Below, piece after piece: positions 16,149-26,150 of a stretch of 64,000 bases of DNA (positions are counted from its first letter, which is position 1; each line of letters starts with the position of its first letter). The position numbers and the translations under genes were made by a program. Below the pieces are notes generated by a model, which did not search any database, was not told the origin of the DNA, and worked only from the letters and a program-made list of their open reading frames with translations. The stretch comes from Hymenobacter nivis. GTDB lineage: Bacteria; Bacteroidota; Bacteroidia; Cytophagales; Hymenobacteraceae. Location: positions 412,900-476,899 of the forward strand of contig NZ_RCYZ01000005.1 in NCBI RefSeq assembly GCF_006439025.1, written 5' to 3'.

Positions 16149-18664
16149 TTCAGCCCCCAACCCACCGCCTGGGGGCCCCCGCGGCCCCGGCCCACCGCCC
16201 GCGGGCGCACCGGCCCGCGCACCCTTTTAATCCCATCGTATTGCTGTTGACCCACCTACCCTCCCGGCTTCGCTTTCGCAACTTGCTCGTGGGCGGCGCG
16301 GCCCTGTGGCTGTCGGCCTGCTCGGGGCTGAAATACATCCCGGCCAACGAAAAGCTCTACACCGGCTCGACGGTGAAGATTGAGGCCCAAGAGAAACCCA
16401 AAAACGAATCGGCGCTGGTGACGGAGTTGGAAGCCGTGATTCGGCCCGCGCCCAACTTCTCGTTTTTGGGCATGCGGCCGAAGCTGTTTTTCTGGCACCT
16501 GGGCGAAGGCAAAACCAAGGGCCTGGGCCACTTCTTTGCCGACAAGCTGGGCGAGGCCCCGGTGCTGTTTTCACAGGTGAAGATTCCGGCCACCGAGAAC
16601 CTGATGCTCAACCGCCTCTACAACCACGGCTTCTTCGACGCCAAGGTGGGCCACGAGGTAAAAGAGAAAGCCAACACTGCCCAGGTAGACTACACGGCCA
16701 CCGTGCAGCGGGCCTACACCATCCGCAGCATCACGTTTCCGCAGGGCGACACGTTGCTCAACGCCGCCATCCGGAAGACGGCGCCCAACACGCTGCTGAA
16801 AGTGGGCGACCCCTACGACCTGGCCGTGCTCACCAATGAGCGGTTGCGCATCGACGAAGCCCTGAAAAATGCGGGCTACTACTACTTCTCTGCTGACGCG
16901 CTGCTGTTTGAGGTGGACAGCACTTACCACAAGGAGCTGAATGTATTCGTGACGGTGAAGGGCAGCACCCCCATTCGCTCGCGCCAGCCCTACCAGCTGC
17001 GCAACGTGACGCTGAACACGAACTACGTGCTGACCGACACAACCGAACGGCCCCCCATCATGGCCGACCGGTTCCGGTACTTCCCCGACGAGACCATGTT
17101 CCGGGCCCGGGCCATTACGCGGGCTACGTTCCTGTTCCCCGACAGCTTGTACCGCCGCAAGCGGCGCGACCAGACCCTGAGCCGCCTCATGAGTCTGGGC
17201 ACATTCAAGTTTGTCGAAATCCGGTTCCGGCCCGTGGCTGCCAGCGACTCGGCGGGCCCCACGGCCCGCTACCGCGCCAACGCCCCGGCCAGCTTGCGGG
17301 CCGATTCGACGGACGTGGGCACCACCCAGCAGTTTCCGGCCCTCAGCGGGCCCCTGGGCCTGGGCCGCCTCGACGCCGATGTGCTGATGACCCAGGTGAA
17401 GAAGAAAAGTCTACGCGCTGAACTGGGCCTCGTTAGCAAAAGCAACGGCTTCGTGGGGCCTGGTTTGAAGGCAACGTTTCGCAACCATTCGGCCTTCCGC
17501 GGCGCTGAGCAATTGTTAATAAACGCCACGGCTTCGACCGAAACACAGAGCAACGCCGGCGGCGAGGGGGCCCTGGGCCTGACGAGCTATGAGTTGGGCG
17601 TGGATGCGCAGCTGCTCGTGCCGCGCCTCATCGTGCCCAACCTGCCGTTCTTCAACCCGCGCCTGGTGAACTCCGATTTTCAGCCCCGCACCACCTTCGG
17701 AGCGGGGGCCAAGATGGTGACGCGGGCTGGGTTCTTTACCGAGCAGCTCGTCAACCTGAACTACGGCTACAGCTTCAAAACCAAGATTACCAACGAGCAG
17801 GTCATCACGCCCATCGACGTGTCGTATGTACGGCTCTCGAACACCGATACCGCTTTCACCAATTTGCTAAAACGCAAGCCGTTCCTGGAAAACTCGTTCC
17901 GCGAGCAGTTCATCCTGGCCAGCAGCTACCGCTACACCTATAACCAGCAGGTGCTGGAGCAGCGCCGCCAGCAGATCTATTTCCAGGGCGGCATCGAAGC
18001 CAGCGGCAACCTAGCCGCCTTGGTTTCCAGCAAGATAGGCACGAAGAACGACGAAGGCAAGTATACCATTGGCAACCAAGTATTCAGCCAGTATGCCAAG
18101 CTCGACCTGGAAATCCGTGAGTACTTCCGCCTCTCAGCCGACCCGTCGAAGGGCAACCGCATTGTGGGCCGCCTGCTGGCCGGCGTGGGCCGCCCCTACG
18201 GCAATTCCGACGTGCTGCCTTACATCAAGCAATACGGCGTGGGGGGCCCCAACTCCATCCGCGCCTTCGCCGCCCGGGGCATCGGACCCGGCACCTACCG
18301 TCCCACCGGCGCCGACGTTAACAATAGCTTTTACGACCAAGTAGGCGATATGCGCTTGGAGGGCAACATCGAGTACCGCCAGGATTTATTTCCCTATGTG
18401 AAGGGGGCCCTGTTCATGGACGCGGGCAACATTTGGCTCGTGAACAACGACCCGGCCCGGCCCGGCGGCCAGTTCAACGCCAGCACCTTCCTCAACCAGC
18501 TGGCCGTGGGCGCCGGCGCCGGCATTCGCATCGACGTGCAGTTCTTCGTCATCCGCCTCGACTACGCCATTCCGCTGCGCGCCGGCTACGGCACCCCCGT
18601 GGACGACGCCGGCAACGTGGACCGCACCGGCCGCCTGAACCTGGCCATCGGCTACCCCTTCTAA
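16145..18664 (+). CDS. tamL: TamL, lipoprotein BamA/TamA-family outer-membrane protein
   Basis: An 839-residue Omp85-family protein. The ATG at 16145 overlaps the tamB stop, implying translational coupling. A TTG at 16247 would give a cleaner lipoprotein signal (THLPSRLRFRNLLVGGAALW before the lipobox LSAC, Cys59 in the long form). POTRA-like repeats follow at about residues 100-300 (NRLYNHGFFDAKVG, LLKVGDPYDL, DEALKNAGYYYF). The C-terminal half is a 16-strand-type barrel with the family signatures GVGGPNSIRAFAARGIGPG and the terminal RLDYAIPLRAGYGTPVDD and LNLAIGYPF. A lipid-anchored TamA homologue next to tamB is the arrangement described for Bacteroidota. With TamB it should insert or transport proteins or lipids to the outer membrane. 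Confidence 0.92.
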   Translation: MIQPPTHRLGAPAAPAHRPRAHRPAHPFNPIVLLLTHLPSRLRFRNLLVGGAALWLSACSGLKYIPANEKLYTGSTVKIEAQEKPKNESALVTELEAVIRPAPNFSFLGMRPKLFFWHLGEGKTKGLGHFFADKLGEAPVLFSQVKIPATENLMLNRLYNHGFFDAKVGHEVKEKANTAQVDYTATVQRAYTIRSITFPQGDTLLNAAIRKTAPNTLLKVGDPYDLAVLTNERLRIDEALKNAGYYYFSADALLFEVDSTYHKELNVFVTVKGSTPIRSRQPYQLRNVTLNTNYVLTDTTERPPIMADRFRYFPDETMFRARAITRATFLFPDSLYRRKRRDQTLSRLMSLGTFKFVEIRFRPVAASDSAGPTARYRANAPASLRADSTDVGTTQQFPALSGPLGLGRLDADVLMTQVKKKSLRAELGLVSKSNGFVGPGLKATFRNHSAFRGAEQLLINATASTETQSNAGGEGALGLTSYELGVDAQLLVPRLIVPNLPFFNPRLVNSDFQPRTTFGAGAKMVTRAGFFTEQLVNLNYGYSFKTKITNEQVITPIDVSYVRLSNTDTAFTNLLKRKPFLENSFREQFILASSYRYTYNQQVLEQRRQQIYFQGGIEASGNLAALVSSKIGTKNDEGKYTIGNQVFSQYAKLDLEIREYFRLSADPSKGNRIVGRLLAGVGRPYGNSDVLPYIKQYGVGGPNSIRAFAARGIGPGTYRPTGADVNNSFYDQVGDMRLEGNIEYRQDLFPYVKGALFMDAGNIWLVNNDPARPGGQFNASTFLNQLAVGAGAGIRIDVQFFVIRLDYAIPLRAGYGTPVDDAGNVDRTGRLNLAIGYPF

Positions 18665-18769
18665 CCTGGGCGGCGGCCTCCGGGCGGCTTTTGGTGAACG
18701 GTGGGGGCCCTGGCCGATTCGGGTGGAACGCTGTACTTTGGGTCTGTCTCCCACCGATAGCGCGCACCC

Positions 18770-21700
18770 ATGACCCAGGGCCCCAAACCGATTGGCCGCA
18801 CGTGCCGAAGCCTACGCCACGGCTTGCTCGGGCTCTTGCTATTAGCCGCCTGGCCAGCGTTGGCGCAGCAGGCCCCGGTTTGGCAGATTGGGGAAAAAGA
18901 CGGGTCGGCGCAGAGCATGGCCCTGGCCCCGGCGGCGTACCAACAGTTTCTGGAAAAGGACTTTGGCTGGGAAGACCGGTACTACTTGGTCGGGTCGTCG
19001 GCCCCGCGCACCGATTGGCCCTACGTGCTGCCCGGCCCAGCCGACGGCTGGGGCGGCTCCGGGCCCACGTCCGGCATTCGCTCCCACCAGCTCAACATCC
19101 TGTTCGGGCTTCAGCAAATGCGCGCGGGCGGGCAGTTCCGGTTCGTGGTCGACGTGCTGGACCACGACGCCCAGCACCCGCCGCTGCTGAAGGTCACCGT
19201 CAACGGCCAAGCTTCCACGTTTCGCTTGCCCGCGGCCGGCCACGGCGGGGGCCTCAAAGGCGACTTTAGCCAAGCCAAACCGTACCAAGTGGCCATTCCG
19301 CTCACCAGCCGCCAACTGGCGGTGGGCGGCAACCACATCCAGCTGACGACGCTGGACGGGTCGTGGCTCGTATTTGACGACGTGCGGCTGGAAGGCCCGG
19401 CCGTGCTGGAAGCACAGCGCGGCCGGCCGCTGTTTGTGCGCCAAGTAGCCGCGGCCCCCTATACCGTGGACCGCCAAGGCACCACCGCACAACCCCTGCT
19501 AGTGGACGTGGAGCACCTGCGGGGCCGGCCCACGCTAGCCGTCGCGCTCGACGGCCAAACAATTCTCACCCAGTTCCTTGATACCGGACGCTATGTGCTG
19601 GAGGCGCCCATGCCGGCCGTGGGGGCCCCGCGCACCAGCCGCTACCAGGTGTTTGCCAACGGCCAGTTGCTGCGGCAAGGCACGGTGCGGCGGGGGCCCC
19701 AGCCGCGGCAAACCGCGGCGGCCTACGTGGACACCAAAATCGGCACGGCGCACTCGCGCTGGATGATTGCGCCCGGCCCGTGGATGCCGTTCAGCATGGT
19801 GAAGCTGGGCCCCGACAACCAGAACGCCGGTTGGATGGCGGGCTACGACCCGACGATGGAAAGCGTGGGCACCTTCAGCCACGTGCACGAGTGGACGATG
19901 GCCGGCCTGGGCACGCTGCCCGTGACCGGGCCCCTGAAACTGAAGGTGGGCGACCAGCGCACCGGCACCGACGGCTACCGCTCGGCCATCGACAAAAGCA
20001 CGGAAGAAGCCCCGCTGGGCTACTATAAGGTAGTGCTGAAGGACTACGGCATCAAGGCCGAGCTGACGTCAACCACCCGCTGCGGCTTCCAGCGCTACAC
20101 CTATCCCCGGGGCCCTAACGGCCGGGTGATGGTGGACCTGAAAATCCCGGCCGAGTACGGGTACGAAATCTTGGACTACGAAATCAAGCAAGTGGGCGAC
20201 CGCCGCCTCGAAGGCTACAGCCAGCAGCGCACGGCCAACGCGTGGTCGGGCGGCGTGAACCAGGACTACACCCTGCACTTCGTACTGGAGTTTGACCAGC
20301 CCATTGCGAAGTTCGGCAGCTGGCGCAACGGCCAGGAGCTGCCCCCTGGGACCCCCGCCCGGGGCCAAAACCCGACCGACGCCGGTGCCTACGTCGAGTT
20401 CGACACCCGCACCAACAACGTGGTGCAAGTTCGGTCGGGGCTGTCGTTGGTGGACGTTGCGGGCGCCAGCAACAACTTGAAGCAAGAAGTAGAAAAGCCG
20501 TTTGGCTGGCGCTTCGACGCCGTGCGGCAGCACCACGTGGCCACCTGGAACCAGCTGCTCAACCGCCTGGCGGTCACCTCCGACGACCGCCGCGAGAAGG
20601 CGCGCTTCTACAACGCCATGTACCGGGGCCTGTGCAGCCGCAACACGTGGAGCGACGTGGACGGCCGCTGGGTGGACGCCACCGAACGGCCGCAGCAACT
20701 GACCGACCCCGACGCGGTGGCCCTGGGCTGCGACGCGTTTTGGAACACGTTCTGGAACCTGAACCAGTACTGGAACCTGGTCACGCCCGAGTGGTCGTCG
20801 CGCTGGGTGAAGTCGCAGCTGGCCATGTACGACGCCAACGGCTGGCTGGCCAAGGGCCCCGCCGGCATGGAGTACATCCCCGTAATGGTGGCCGAGCACG
20901 AAATCCCGCTGATTGTGGGGGCCTACCAAATGGGCATCCGCGACTACGACGCACAAAAAGCGTTCGGGGCGGCGTACAAGATGCAAACCACGCTGCCCGC
21001 TGTGGTGGGCGAGGGCTTCGCCGGCAACCGCGACCTGGCCCAGTACCTGCGCCACCACTACGTGCCCGCCGACAGTGGCCGGTTCAGCAACGGCCTGGAA
21101 TACGCCTACGACGACTGGACCGTGGGCCAATTTGCCAAGGCCCTGGGCAAGGACCGCGAGTACCAGCAGTTCCGCGACCGCGGCAGCTGGTGGAAAAACA
21201 CGATGGACCCGGCCACCGGCTACGCCCGCCTGCGGCGAGCCGATGGCTCCTGGGCCCCTGATTTTGACCCATTTAAATCGGGCGCCAACGAGCAGTACGT
21301 AGAGGGCAACGCCTGGCAGCTCACCTACTTCGTGCCCCAAGATGTACCCGGCCTAGCCCGGCTCATCGGGCCGCAGCGGTTCGCCGAGCGGCTGGCGGGC
21401 GGCTTCGCGCGCAGCTACCCGTGGCGCTTCAACGCCCCCAACGATGCTTACTGGGAATACCCCGTGGTGCAGGGCAACCAGCAGTCCATGCACTTCGCCT
21501 TTCTGTTCAACTGGGTGGGCCAGCCTTGGCTGACCCAGCAATGGAGCCGGGCCATTGTGGACCGCTACTACGGCTACGGCGAAGCCAACGCGTACTTGGG
21601 CGACGAGGACCAGGGCCAGATGAGTGCCTGGTTCACGATGGCGGCGCTGGGCCTGTTTCAAACCGACGGCGGCTGCCGCGTGGCCCCCATCTACGAGATT

Positions 21701-21952
21701 GGCAGCCCCTTGTTTAGCAAGGTCGTCATCGACCTGGGGCAGCGCTACGGCCGCGGCAAGTCGTTTACCATCGAGGCAAAAAACACGTCGCGGCGCAACC
21801 GCTACGTGCAGCGCGCCACCCTAAACGGGCAGCCACTGTCTACCTTCTGGTTCCCGGCGGCCGACTTGCTCAAGGGCGGCGCACTAGTGTTAGAGATGGG
21901 TCCCCGGCCCAACCCCGCCTGGGGCGTGGGGGCCCCACCCGCGGCGCCATAA
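18770..21952 (+). CDS. Secreted GH92 family alpha-mannosidase
   Basis: A 1060-residue exported glycoside hydrolase. It has a signal peptide (GLLGLLLLAAWPALAQQ, cleavage near residue 33). An N-terminal beta-rich module of about 300 residues begins PVWQIGEKDGSAQSMAL and resembles the accessory domains of some lyases and GH92 enzymes. The GH92 part starts near residue 325 (YVDTKIGTAHSRWMIAPGPW), continues through FWNTFWNLNQYWNLVTPEWS and GMEYIPVMVAEHEIPLIVGA, and includes the signature GDEDQGQMSAWF at residue 944. Family members are Ca2+-dependent exo-mannosidases acting on alpha-mannosides of N-glycans or fungal mannan. The linkage cannot be told from sequence. No susC/susD pair is next to it, so it is not part of a typical polysaccharide utilisation locus here. 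Confidence 0.93.
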   Translation: MTQGPKPIGRTCRSLRHGLLGLLLLAAWPALAQQAPVWQIGEKDGSAQSMALAPAAYQQFLEKDFGWEDRYYLVGSSAPRTDWPYVLPGPADGWGGSGPTSGIRSHQLNILFGLQQMRAGGQFRFVVDVLDHDAQHPPLLKVTVNGQASTFRLPAAGHGGGLKGDFSQAKPYQVAIPLTSRQLAVGGNHIQLTTLDGSWLVFDDVRLEGPAVLEAQRGRPLFVRQVAAAPYTVDRQGTTAQPLLVDVEHLRGRPTLAVALDGQTILTQFLDTGRYVLEAPMPAVGAPRTSRYQVFANGQLLRQGTVRRGPQPRQTAAAYVDTKIGTAHSRWMIAPGPWMPFSMVKLGPDNQNAGWMAGYDPTMESVGTFSHVHEWTMAGLGTLPVTGPLKLKVGDQRTGTDGYRSAIDKSTEEAPLGYYKVVLKDYGIKAELTSTTRCGFQRYTYPRGPNGRVMVDLKIPAEYGYEILDYEIKQVGDRRLEGYSQQRTANAWSGGVNQDYTLHFVLEFDQPIAKFGSWRNGQELPPGTPARGQNPTDAGAYVEFDTRTNNVVQVRSGLSLVDVAGASNNLKQEVEKPFGWRFDAVRQHHVATWNQLLNRLAVTSDDRREKARFYNAMYRGLCSRNTWSDVDGRWVDATERPQQLTDPDAVALGCDAFWNTFWNLNQYWNLVTPEWSSRWVKSQLAMYDANGWLAKGPAGMEYIPVMVAEHEIPLIVGAYQMGIRDYDAQKAFGAAYKMQTTLPAVVGEGFAGNRDLAQYLRHHYVPADSGRFSNGLEYAYDDWTVGQFAKALGKDREYQQFRDRGSWWKNTMDPATGYARLRRADGSWAPDFDPFKSGANEQYVEGNAWQLTYFVPQDVPGLARLIGPQRFAERLAGGFARSYPWRFNAPNDAYWEYPVVQGNQQSMHFAFLFNWVGQPWLTQQWSRAIVDRYYGYGEANAYLGDEDQGQMSAWFTMAALGLFQTDGGCRVAPIYEIGSPLFSKVVIDLGQRYGRGKSFTIEAKNTSRRNRYVQRATLNGQPLSTFWFPAADLLKGGALVLEMGPRPNPAWGVGAPPAAP

Positions 21953-22022
21953 GCCCCGTCCGTTAGGGCCCCCAGCGCTTGCGCTTGGCCCCACCGCATG
22001 GCCAGCCTAGCCGCGCGGAAAC

Positions 22023-22063
22023 ACCAAAAAGCCCGGCTGCGTGGCGCAGCCGGGCTTTTTGGT
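22023..22063. terminator. Bidirectional terminator between GH92 and the oxidoreductase gene
   Basis: A 19-bp perfect stem (22023-22041 with 22045-22063, loop TGG) has A5/T5 tracts inside both arms, so it can end transcription from either side of this convergent pair. Confidence 0.9.
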
Positions 22064-22086
22064 GCCTGCTAAAAACTGCTGGGGCC

Positions 22087-24648
22087 CTAGGCGGGCACGG
22101 CCTCGGCGCGTTGTTTCTGCGCTTGCGGGGCGGCGCCCACTTTGGCGGGGGCCACCGTCACCACCACGTACTTCGAGGTGGGCGTGTTGCTGGTTTTGGC
22201 CACGCTGGCGATGGGCACCAGCGGGTTAGCCTCGGGGAAATAGGCCGACACGTTGCCGCGCGGAATCTCGTAGGGCACCACGATGAACTTCTCCACCGTG
22301 CGCTCCTCGCCCTCGTAGTGGCTCGTGATGTCGATGAGGTCCTTGGCCTTGAGGCCACGCTCGGCAATGTCCTGCTTGTTCATGAACAGCACGCGCCGCT
22401 CGTTGTGGATGCCGCGGTAGCGGTCGTTGTACTCGTAGATGGTCGTGTTGAACTGGTCGTGGCTGCGCACGGTCATCAGCACCAGCTGGCCCGGCTCCAG
22501 GGTGTACTTCTCCAGCTCGGTGGTGGTGAAGTTGGCCATGCCGTTGTGGGTCGTGAACTTGCGCTCGCGGGGCCCGTTGGGCAGGTAGAAGCCGCCGGGC
22601 TTGCGCAGGTTCTCGTTGAACTTCTCAAAGCCCGGAATCACGCGCGAAATGTGGTCGCGGATCACGTCGTAGTTCTCCGTCATCGCCACCCAGTCGGCCA
22701 CGTTGGTGCGGTCGGGGCCCAGCGTGGCAATGGCCACGCCGGCCAAGATGGCCACTTCGCTCAGCATCTGGCCGGGCAAGGGCACCAGGGCCCCCTTGTT
22801 CTGGCTCACCACGCCCATCGAGTTTTCGCACGAGGTCATCTGGTGGCCCGACTTCTGCATGTCGATGTCGAGGTGGGTGAAGCACGGCAGCAACAGGCTG
22901 GTGTTGCCGGTAACGAGGTGGCCGCGGTTGAGCTTGGTGCCCACAAACACGGTCAGGTTCTGTTTGCGCATGCCTTCGGCGATGACCTCGGTGTCGGGGC
23001 CCGCGGCGAGCAGGTTGCCGCCCAGGCTGAAGTACACCTTGGTTTCGCCGCGGTACATCGACTTGATGGTTTCCACCACGTCGCGGCCGTGCTCGTAGGG
23101 CGGTGTGAAGTTGAACTCCTTGCCCAGCGCGTCCTGAAACAGCTTGGTGGGCTGCTCCCACACGCCCATCGTGCGGTCGCCCTGCACGTTGGAGTGGCCG
23201 CGCACCGGGCAGGTGCCCGCACCGGGCTTGCCGATGGCGCCCTTCATCAGGTGCAGGTTCACAATCTCCTGGATGGTTTGCACGCCCTGGCGCTGCTGCG
23301 TCACGCCCATGGCCCAGCAGGTAATGATCTTCTGCTTGGTGGCCAGCATGTTGGCCGCCTCCAGCAAATCTTCCCGGCTAATGCCGCTGATCTGCTCGAT
23401 GTCCTCCCAGCTGGTGCTGCGGATGTTTTGCTCGAATGAGTCGAAGCCCGTGGTGAACTCCTTGATGAACTCGTGGTCCACCACCTTGCCGGGGTTGCGG
23501 TCCTCGGCCTCGAACAGGTGCTTCATAATGCCGCGCAGCAGGGCCATGTCGCCGTCCACCCGCACTTGCAGGAAGAGGTCGGTGATGGTAGTGCCGTCGC
23601 CGAGCAACACGCCCAGCGCCTTCAGCGGGTTCATGAAGTCCTGCGGGTTCTTGAAGTGGTTCAGGCCCGCCTCAATCAACGGGTTGATGCTGATAACCTT
23701 GGCACCGTTTTGCTTGGCCTTCTGCAAGGCCGAGAGCATGCGCGGGTGGTTGGTGCCGGGGTTCTGGCCGATGATGAGGATGACGTCCGCATCGTACAGG
23801 TCGTTGAGCGTGACGGAGCCCTTGCCCAGGCCCAGCGTGGGGCTCAGGGCCGCGCCGCTGCTCTCGTGGCACATGTTGGAGCAGTCGGGCAAGTTATTGG
23901 TGCCGAACTGCTTGGCGAACAGTTGAAACAAGAACGCGGGCTCGTTCGGCACCTTGCCCGAGGTGTAGAACGCCGCCTCGTCGGGCGAGGCCAGCGCGTT
24001 CAACTCCTTGCCGATGAGGTCGAACGCCTCGGGCCACTCGATGGGCTCGTAGTGCGTGCCGCCGGGGCGCTTCACCATGGGGTGCGTGAGGCGGCCGGAG
24101 TTGTTCTGGTCGCGGTCGGTCATGCGCGAGAGGTCGGCCAGGCTGTGCTTGGCGAAGAACTCGGGGCCCGCCGACCGGTCGTCGGCGTCGGAAGCCGTGG
24201 CCTTGGCGCCGTTCTCGCAAAACTCGGCAAACGAGCGGTGGTCGTCGGGGTCGGGCCAGGCGCAGCTCGAGCAGTCGAAGCCGTCCTTCTGGTTCATTTT
24301 CAGCAAGCCGCGGGTGCCGCGGTTCACGCCGCCCTCGGTCCAGCTGAATTCCATCGACTTGATAACGGCCGTGACGCCGGCGGCAATTTTCATGCGCGGC
24401 TCCAGCTTCAGACCGGTCAGTTCTTCGGGGGGCTGGGCCAGCACCGGGAACTGGTACTTGGCGCCGGCCACGTCGGGGGCCGGGATGTGGCGCTGGTCAC
24501 GTTCCATTTGCGGGTCGGGGCGGTAGTGGTCGTTGGTGGGCGCAGCGCCCTGGTCGGGGCGTTCGCCACTCTTAGGCGTGTTGTCTTGGGCCCCTTGCTG
24601 GTGGGTTTTGCCGGCTTTGGCGGGGTCGTTGGTGGGAGATTCTTCCAT
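22087..24648 (-). CDS. FdhF/YdeP-family molybdopterin oxidoreductase
   Basis: An 853-residue Mo/W-bis-PGD enzyme of the formate dehydrogenase alpha-subunit superfamily, closest in layout to E. coli YdeP (about 760 aa). The N-terminus is a charged extension of about 60 residues. Cysteines in FDCSSCAWPDP and FAEFCENGAK fit a YdeP-type Fe-S or cysteine cluster. Molybdopterin-binding segments follow (YTSGKVPNEPAFLFQLFAKQ, IIGQNPGTNHPRMLSALQ, GRHS-like CPVRGHSNVQGDRTMG), and a C-terminal molydopterin-dinucleotide-binding domain ends the protein (LMTVRSHDQFNTTIYEYNDR). The physiological substrate is unknown; some relatives are linked to acid resistance. There is no Tat signal, so it should be cytoplasmic. 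FdhD lies two genes upstream, and cofactor genes lie 10-20 kb away. Confidence 0.9.
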   Translation of the reverse strand: MEESPTNDPAKAGKTHQQGAQDNTPKSGERPDQGAAPTNDHYRPDPQMERDQRHIPAPDVAGAKYQFPVLAQPPEELTGLKLEPRMKIAAGVTAVIKSMEFSWTEGGVNRGTRGLLKMNQKDGFDCSSCAWPDPDDHRSFAEFCENGAKATASDADDRSAGPEFFAKHSLADLSRMTDRDQNNSGRLTHPMVKRPGGTHYEPIEWPEAFDLIGKELNALASPDEAAFYTSGKVPNEPAFLFQLFAKQFGTNNLPDCSNMCHESSGAALSPTLGLGKGSVTLNDLYDADVILIIGQNPGTNHPRMLSALQKAKQNGAKVISINPLIEAGLNHFKNPQDFMNPLKALGVLLGDGTTITDLFLQVRVDGDMALLRGIMKHLFEAEDRNPGKVVDHEFIKEFTTGFDSFEQNIRSTSWEDIEQISGISREDLLEAANMLATKQKIITCWAMGVTQQRQGVQTIQEIVNLHLMKGAIGKPGAGTCPVRGHSNVQGDRTMGVWEQPTKLFQDALGKEFNFTPPYEHGRDVVETIKSMYRGETKVYFSLGGNLLAAGPDTEVIAEGMRKQNLTVFVGTKLNRGHLVTGNTSLLLPCFTHLDIDMQKSGHQMTSCENSMGVVSQNKGALVPLPGQMLSEVAILAGVAIATLGPDRTNVADWVAMTENYDVIRDHISRVIPGFEKFNENLRKPGGFYLPNGPRERKFTTHNGMANFTTTELEKYTLEPGQLVLMTVRSHDQFNTTIYEYNDRYRGIHNERRVLFMNKQDIAERGLKAKDLIDITSHYEGEERTVEKFIVVPYEIPRGNVSAYFPEANPLVPIASVAKTSNTPTSKYVVVTVAPAKVGAAPQAQKQRAEAVPA

Positions 24649-24700
24649 GGGGTGGGACGGGCTAGGAGCGGTTGAATTATCTATTTACGGGCCACCAGGG

Positions 24701-25039
24701 CTAATGGCGGCAGTCCAAATCTTTCTCGACTAAGATACGCAACTGCCGGGCGTCGGCCAAGGCCACGCGCTCCGAAAAGCCGTTCTGGTCGGTGCCGGTC
24801 CAGGCATCGGCCAGGGCTTCGGGCACCAGCACCGTGAGGGCCCCGGGGGCGTAGCGCACCCGCACGGTGCTGCCAGGGCCCTCGGCCGGCACGGTGCGCT
24901 CCAAGGCGTAGGTCAGCCGCTGGTCGGCGGTGGCGCCGAAGTGCACCGCCGCCGCTACCCGGCCCGTGGCCGCAAACTCCTGCACTTCGGCGTCGGACAA
25001 GCGCAGGCGGAGGGTGTCGTCTTCGATGCGGAGCTTCAT
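24701..25039 (-). CDS. Small conserved protein, DUF7009-like
   Basis: A 112-residue protein with no signal peptide or membrane segment. It begins MKLRIEDDTLRLRLSDAEV and ends in a motif VEKDLDCRH with one cysteine and one histidine. I recall similar short proteins with the same two ends annotated as DUF7009 in Bacteroidota, but I am not certain of the family number. It lies 52 bases upstream of the molybdopterin oxidoreductase and 93 bases downstream of fdhD, in the same direction, so a link to that enzyme is plausible. No catalytic function can be assigned. Confidence 0.75.
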   Translation of the reverse strand: MKLRIEDDTLRLRLSDAEVQEFAATGRVAAAVHFGATADQRLTYALERTVPAEGPGSTVRVRYAPGALTVLVPEALADAWTGTDQNGFSERVALADARQLRILVEKDLDCRH

Positions 25040-25132
25040 ATAATAGGAATCAAGGAAAAGCTGCGAACTAGTGGTACGGCGTTGGCCGCGGAACGACCGG
25101 CGAATGGACGCAAAAATGCGCCAGGGCCCCGG

Positions 25133-26014
25133 CTACTTGTCCGCGGGCCCCACCCGCCACGGGTGCGAATAAATGTTGAACCGCTCGTTGCGCACGAAGC
25201 CTAACACCGTCATCCCAAACCGCTCGGCGGCCTGCACGGCTAAGCTACTGGGGGCCCCCACAGCGGCCAAAATGCCGAGGCCCGCGGCGGCAGCTTTTTG
25301 CACTAATTCGAAGCTGGCGCGGCCGCTCACCAACAGCACGTGCTGGTGCAGCGGCAGCCAATCTTGCAGCAGCGCCGCGCCGATGAGCTTGTCCAGGGCG
25401 TTGTGGCGGCCCACGTCTTCGCGCAGCAGCAGCAGCTCGCCGGCCGGCGAGAACAGGGCCGCCGCGTGCTGCCCGCCGGTTTGCTCGAAGCCGGCCTGGG
25501 CGGCGCGCAGGCGCGCGGGCAGCTCGTGCACGGTGGCGTAGGCCAGGTGGGGCCCCTGGGCGGGCAGCACCGGGCAGGAGGCGGTTTGGATGGCGTCGAT
25601 GCTGGTTTTGCCGCACACGCCGCAACTCGAACTGGTGTAAAAGTGCCGCTCCAAGCCCTGGAAATCAACGGCTACGTGCGCGGCCAGCTCGGCGCGCACC
25701 ACGTTGCCGGCCTCTTCGGGCTTCTGCACGTCGGGGCAAGGGCGCACGCCCAGCAGGTCGGCTTTTCCCTGGACGATGCCCTCCGTCAGCAAAAAGCCGG
25801 CGGCCAGTTCCTCGTCCTGCCCCGGCGTACGCATCGTGACGGACAGCGTGCGGTGCGCGCGCCCGCCGCCTTCCACGGCGTACCCCAAGCGGATTTCCAG
25901 TGGCTCTTCAGCAGCTAGCTGGTCGGTGGCTGGCTCGGCGGGGCCCTCGCCGCGCACCTTTTGCACGGTGGCGAATTCGTAGCTGGCGGCGGGCAATAGG
26001 ATGGCGGGTTCCAT
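25133..26014 (-). CDS. fdhD: FdhD, sulfurtransferase for formate dehydrogenase-type enzymes
   Basis: FdhD carries sulfur from a cysteine desulfurase to the molybdenum cofactor and is required for active FdhF-type enzymes. The ATG at 26014 gives 293 residues, the usual size. The frame stays open upstream to 26443, but that extension only shadows other sequence. Visible motifs are EEPLEIRLGY at the start, the active cysteine loop SSSCGVCGKTS, the nucleotide/cofactor part REDVGRHNALDKLIGAAL, and VSGRASFELVQKA with VGAPSSLAVQAAERFGMTVL near the end. It is in a run with the DUF7009-like gene and the oxidoreductase, which it most likely serves. Confidence 0.95.
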   Translation of the reverse strand: MEPAILLPAASYEFATVQKVRGEGPAEPATDQLAAEEPLEIRLGYAVEGGGRAHRTLSVTMRTPGQDEELAAGFLLTEGIVQGKADLLGVRPCPDVQKPEEAGNVVRAELAAHVAVDFQGLERHFYTSSSCGVCGKTSIDAIQTASCPVLPAQGPHLAYATVHELPARLRAAQAGFEQTGGQHAAALFSPAGELLLLREDVGRHNALDKLIGAALLQDWLPLHQHVLLVSGRASFELVQKAAAAGLGILAAVGAPSSLAVQAAERFGMTVLGFVRNERFNIYSHPWRVGPADK

Positions 26015-26150
26015 GCGGGAAGGGGTGTGGGGAGGAAACCGCCGAAACGGGCCGGTGTTTTGGCCCCCGCCCCGGGGCCCCGCGCCGAACAACCAGGTGC
26101 GGCGACTACGGTTGGTGCGGGTGCGGGTGCCGGCGTAGCCCGCCCCAGCC

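Noticed and set aside
20069..21340. A 423-codon antisense frame inside the GH92 gene
   Set aside because: It covers conserved GH92 motifs on the other strand and has no motif itself.
21979..23439. A 486-codon plus-strand open frame opposite the molybdopterin oxidoreductase
   Set aside because: It is His/Val/Gly-rich, has no recognisable motif and fully overlaps a well-supported enzyme gene.
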